DNA from: UBA6168 sp041392505 | Lineage (GTDB): Bacteria > Bacteroidota > Bacteroidia > Chitinophagales > Saprospiraceae | Assembly: GCA_041392505.1 (NCBI GenBank) | Contig: JAWKLX010000041.1 | Span: forward strand, 20,117 to 84,116 | Length of the DNA stretch: 64,000 nucleotides | Reading direction: 5' to 3' | Part shown: positions 61,722 to 64,000 of the stretch, one piece after another | Numbering within the stretch: position 1 is the first letter of the stretch | How the letters are laid out: every line of letters starts with the position of its first letter | Made by a program: the position numbers and the translations under genes | The notes under the pieces: generated by a model | The model's input: the letters and a program-made list of their open reading frames with translations, nothing else | What the model was told of the DNA's origin: nothing | The model's database searches: none

Positions 61722-62465
61722 TTAAACTCTTGTCAACTTCTCCATGAATTCATGCTTTTTCCTTCTCGAAACGGGCACAAAAGATTCATCGCTCATGGTC
61801 ACGGTGCCTTCCTTGTCGTAACGTTTGATGTGTTGCAGGTTGATCAGGTGAGATTTATGAGGGGCGTAAAACCCATAATGTTCCAACAGTTTCCTAAACT
61901 CTCCAATATTGTAGGAGCTCAAAATGTCCTTACGGTCTTTGGTTATCACCTTGGTGTATTTCTGAAAACCTTCACAGCGCACGATCTCCTCAGTTGGCAC
62001 AAATTCCAGTCCCGCTTCAGTTGGGATACCGATCCGGTTTTGGGTATTTCCTGGGTTTAGGAAATTGTTTAAAAATTGCTGGTTGCGTTCATGGTTGAGT
62101 TTTTCGTTGATCCGGCGCTCTGCGTGATTCACAGAGTTGATCAATTCTTCATTTTCAATGGGTTTCAATACATACCCAATCGCGCAAAATTTGATGGCAT
62201 CCAAAGCAAAACTGTCAAATCCCGTAACGAAGATCAATTCAAAATCGAGGCGGGGCAGTCGCCGGAGCAGGTCAAAACCAGTTTCATTGGGCATGGCCAC
62301 GTCAAGAAAGACCAATTGGGGGTGGGACGTAGTGATTAGGTCATAAGCCTCAGAGGTGGAGCTTGCGGTCCCGATTATTTCTACTTGTGGGCAATAGGTA
62401 GTTAGTTTTTGTTTGAGGACTTCAAGAGCCTTCAACTCATCATCTACCAACACGGCACGGATCAT
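61722..62465 (-). CDS. LytTR-family response regulator
   Basis: 247 residues from the ATG at 62465; an upstream ATG at 62522 adds 19 residues before the receiver domain and is rejected. The receiver domain (1-~120) has the acid pair Asp8-Asp9, phospho-acceptor Asp55 ('LVFLDVAMPNETGFDLL'), Thr ('LIFVTGFDSFALDA') and Lys ('GYVLKPIENEEL'). The C-terminal LytTR DNA-binding domain has 'EIVRCEGFQKYTKVITKDRKDILSSYNIGEFRKLLEHYGFYAPHKSHLINLQHIKRY'. The cognate histidine kinase is the next gene upstream (62784 onward), with a repeat element between them. Target genes unknown. Confidence 0.95.
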   Translation of the reverse strand: MIRAVLVDDELKALEVLKQKLTTYCPQVEIIGTASSTSEAYDLITTSHPQLVFLDVAMPNETGFDLLRRLPRLDFELIFVTGFDSFALDAIKFCAIGYVLKPIENEELINSVNHAERRINEKLNHERNQQFLNNFLNPGNTQNRIGIPTEAGLEFVPTEEIVRCEGFQKYTKVITKDRKDILSSYNIGEFRKLLEHYGFYAPHKSHLINLQHIKRYDKEGTVTMSDESFVPVSRRKKHEFMEKLTRV

Positions 62466-62547
62466 CTGTTTATTTGTTTTTATCCAGACAGTCAATATAG
62501 ACTGCCAATTCACTTTCGCCACACCCTTTAATACTGAGTAATTTAAG

Positions 62548-62750
62548 TATGTTAAAAAAATGCGGAGCAGGAAAGTCGCTCTTTTGGCAGCGCCCGGACA
62601 GCGTGCCCCGAACTTGCTTCGGGGTGCTCCTCAAGGGGATTTTAAGGGCGGCGTCGTCTGATGCATCAGGACGACGCCGCCCCTGCAAATCCCGTTGAGC
62701 CAGCTGTCTCATGCCTCAGGCGAGGTGAATCGTCCGGCCCACTTGTAGGG
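62548..62750 (+). repeat. Dispersed palindrome-centred repeat, copy D
   Basis: Copy of the A/B/C family: TATGTTAAAAAAATGCGGAG, GCGTGCCCCGAAC..TTCGGGGTGCTC hairpin, and a central hairpin (62630-62700) with GGGCGGCGTCGTC arms around TGATGCATCA. The right end (ATCGTCCGGCCCACTTG) is diverged. It separates the histidine kinase and response regulator genes, so it probably inserted between two formerly adjacent genes. Confidence 0.75.
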
Positions 62751-62783
62751 GAAAAATTAAAGCAAATTTAAATTACACGGTAT

Positions 62784-64000
62784 TTAATCTGGGTCAGGTA
62801 TTTTAATTTTTACAATAGTTCCCGAGTTTTCTTTTTCAGGAAAGTGGTCATCAACCGTCAAAATGATGCTTATTTCATCTACATGTTGCAAAACTTCCAA
62901 CCTTTCCCTGACGATCTGCATGCCCCTCGATTTGTGTGTTCGGTTGGATTGCTGCTTCATCAGGCTGGCTTTCAATCTGCCAACCCCATCGTCTTTGATG
63001 GTGCAAATCAGCATGCCTTGGTTGTCTTCTTCAAAAGCGATAGACAGCAGCCCTTTTTCTTTTTTGTGAAACAATCCATGGTTGATGGCATTTTCCACGA
63101 ATGGCTGGATGAGGATCGATGGCAGTTCCCGGCTGTGGACATCAATGTTTTTATCAACCGTCATCTCCACCTCAAATTTGTTCTCGTACCGCATTTGCTC
63201 CAATTCGACGTACAAAGAAAGCAATTTTATTTCCTCCGACAATGGAATGTATTTGTTCTTGGAAGATTCCAGAAAAAGGCGCATCAATTTGGCAAATTTA
63301 GCCAAATAGCTATCCGCCGCTTCCGCATCGTTTTTTTGGATAAAATACTGGATGGCCCCCAAAGCATTGAACACGAAGTGGGGGTTCATTTGTGATTGTA
63401 GCGCCTGCAATTCCAGCTCAGCAAATTTTTTATTGATGTGGGTTTGCTGCTCCTGTTGCTTTTTAATCCTTTCGATGTTCCACAATGATGCGAGGTAACT
63501 CAGTAAAAGAATGACAACTGGCAAGACTGCCTGAAACCACGGTCTTTGATAAATGGCCTGCTTCACCATTATGTCCACTGCAAGCTCTTCTGGTAGCCAC
63601 TGGCCTTGGGCAGGTGCGGCTTTGATCCGAAATTCATATTGGCCCGGTGGGGGGCGGTTGAGTTTGAATAAGGAGTTGTGGTGCAGTAAACGCCAGGTAG
63701 TGTCCAATCCAATTAATTTGACAGCATACTGATTTTTTCCTGGTTGGGAATAGTAGGGCAGTGCGAATTCAAATTGTAGGTAATCATCACCTTGCCGGAG
63801 ATTGATTTTTTTTAACCCTGAAAATTCTTTGTTCCAAACCTCTTTGTCCCCCTCATCCGTGAATTTTGTTACGCTGATCCATTGCAGTGGGGATGGGGCT
63901 TCCGAGGTTTTCAGCAAGTCGTTTTTTGGGAAAACATTGATGCCGTTCAATGTTCCAAAATAATAGTTCTCCGCTTCATCCTTGTAAAAAGCCAATCGGT
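62784..64000 (-). CDS. LytS-type sensor histidine kinase (truncated by window edge)
   Basis: The C-terminal ~405 residues of a large sensor kinase; the frame is open to the window edge. A two-component-propeller tail ('ENYYFGTLNGINVFPKND'), a Y_Y_Y domain ('YSQPGKNQYAVKLIGLDTTW ... PPGQYEFRIKAAPAQGQW'), one membrane helix ('WFQAVLPVVILLLSYLASLW') and a His_kinase domain ('LELQALQSQMNPHFVFNALGAIQYFIQ', with the phospho-accepting His) plus an ATPase domain ('LPSILIQPFVENAINHGL', 'CTIKDDGVGR', 'GMQIVRERLEVL') are visible. It pairs with the LytTR regulator at 61722-62465. It resembles propeller-Y_Y_Y sensors of Bacteroidota. Confidence 0.93.
   Translation of the reverse strand, partial: RLAFYKDEAENYYFGTLNGINVFPKNDLLKTSEAPSPLQWISVTKFTDEGDKEVWNKEFSGLKKINLRQGDDYLQFEFALPYYSQPGKNQYAVKLIGLDTTWRLLHHNSLFKLNRPPPGQYEFRIKAAPAQGQWLPEELAVDIMVKQAIYQRPWFQAVLPVVILLLSYLASLWNIERIKKQQEQQTHINKKFAELELQALQSQMNPHFVFNALGAIQYFIQKNDAEAADSYLAKFAKLMRLFLESSKNKYIPLSEEIKLLSLYVELEQMRYENKFEVEMTVDKNIDVHSRELPSILIQPFVENAINHGLFHKKEKGLLSIAFEEDNQGMLICTIKDDGVGRLKASLMKQQSNRTHKSRGMQIVRERLEVLQHVDEISIILTVDDHFPEKENSGTIVKIKIPDPD

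Overview
The window looks like a chromosomal segment of a marine or sludge-type Bacteroidota, most likely the Saprospirales/Chitinophagales side of the phylum. Support comes from SusC/SusD pairs, many long secreted proteins ending in type IX secretion (T9SS) sorting domains, PKD, HYR and dockerin-like modules, FG-GAP/ASPIC-UnbV proteins, LytTR two-component genes, AT-rich intergenic palindromes and the lack of clear Shine-Dalgarno sites. No tRNA, rRNA, CRISPR array, transposase or phage gene was seen.

Left part (1-17.9 kb): two diverged copies of one surface cassette. The first (plus strand) has a truncated SusD, a small secreted protein, a lipoprotein and an arylsulfotransferase-type T9SS protein. 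The second has lipoprotein, SusC, SusD, the paralogous secreted protein and an outer-membrane barrel on the minus strand, with a second arylsulfotransferase-type gene diverging from it. Two tandem FG-GAP/ASPIC-UnbV secreted proteins lie between. 18-21.7 kb is housekeeping: purH, an unknown gene, and gatB.

Centre (22-34 kb): an inorganic-carbon island. A TetR regulator diverges from a small exported protein, a SulP transporter, a beta-carbonic anhydrase, a second small exported protein, a 1386-residue SulP-DabA fusion, DabB and a DUF2490 outer-membrane protein. The DabA zinc ligands are all present. This is the most striking system in the window: energised CO2/bicarbonate uptake apparently built into one polypeptide with a SulP permease, in what looks like a heterotroph.

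34.5-48 kb: assorted genes (HAD phosphatase, DinB-like, MBOAT plus SGNH-like pair), then an NAD-salvage group (PRPP-synthetase-like, ADP-ribosylglycohydrolase and nicotinamide phosphoribosyltransferase, with a Nudix/NrtR-like gene nearby) that starts at a long palindrome. Next is a small Hsp70 system: a 109-residue GrpE-like protein, an Hsp70-like protein and a membrane-anchored unknown.

48-64 kb: a seven-PKD T9SS protein, a very long HYR/dockerin-like T9SS protein, an M16 peptidase, a TonB-C-terminal protein, a PD40 propeller protein and a LytS/LytTR two-component pair. The reading frames of the HYR, M16, TonB, Hsp70, PRPP-synthetase and ADP-ribosylglycohydrolase genes are broken by single-base indels, several in homopolymers; sequencing error is at least as likely as true decay.

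A dispersed, palindrome-centred repeat of about 200 bp occurs four times (34.2, 47.2, 58.7 and 62.6 kb), and several other miniature inverted-repeat elements sit between genes.
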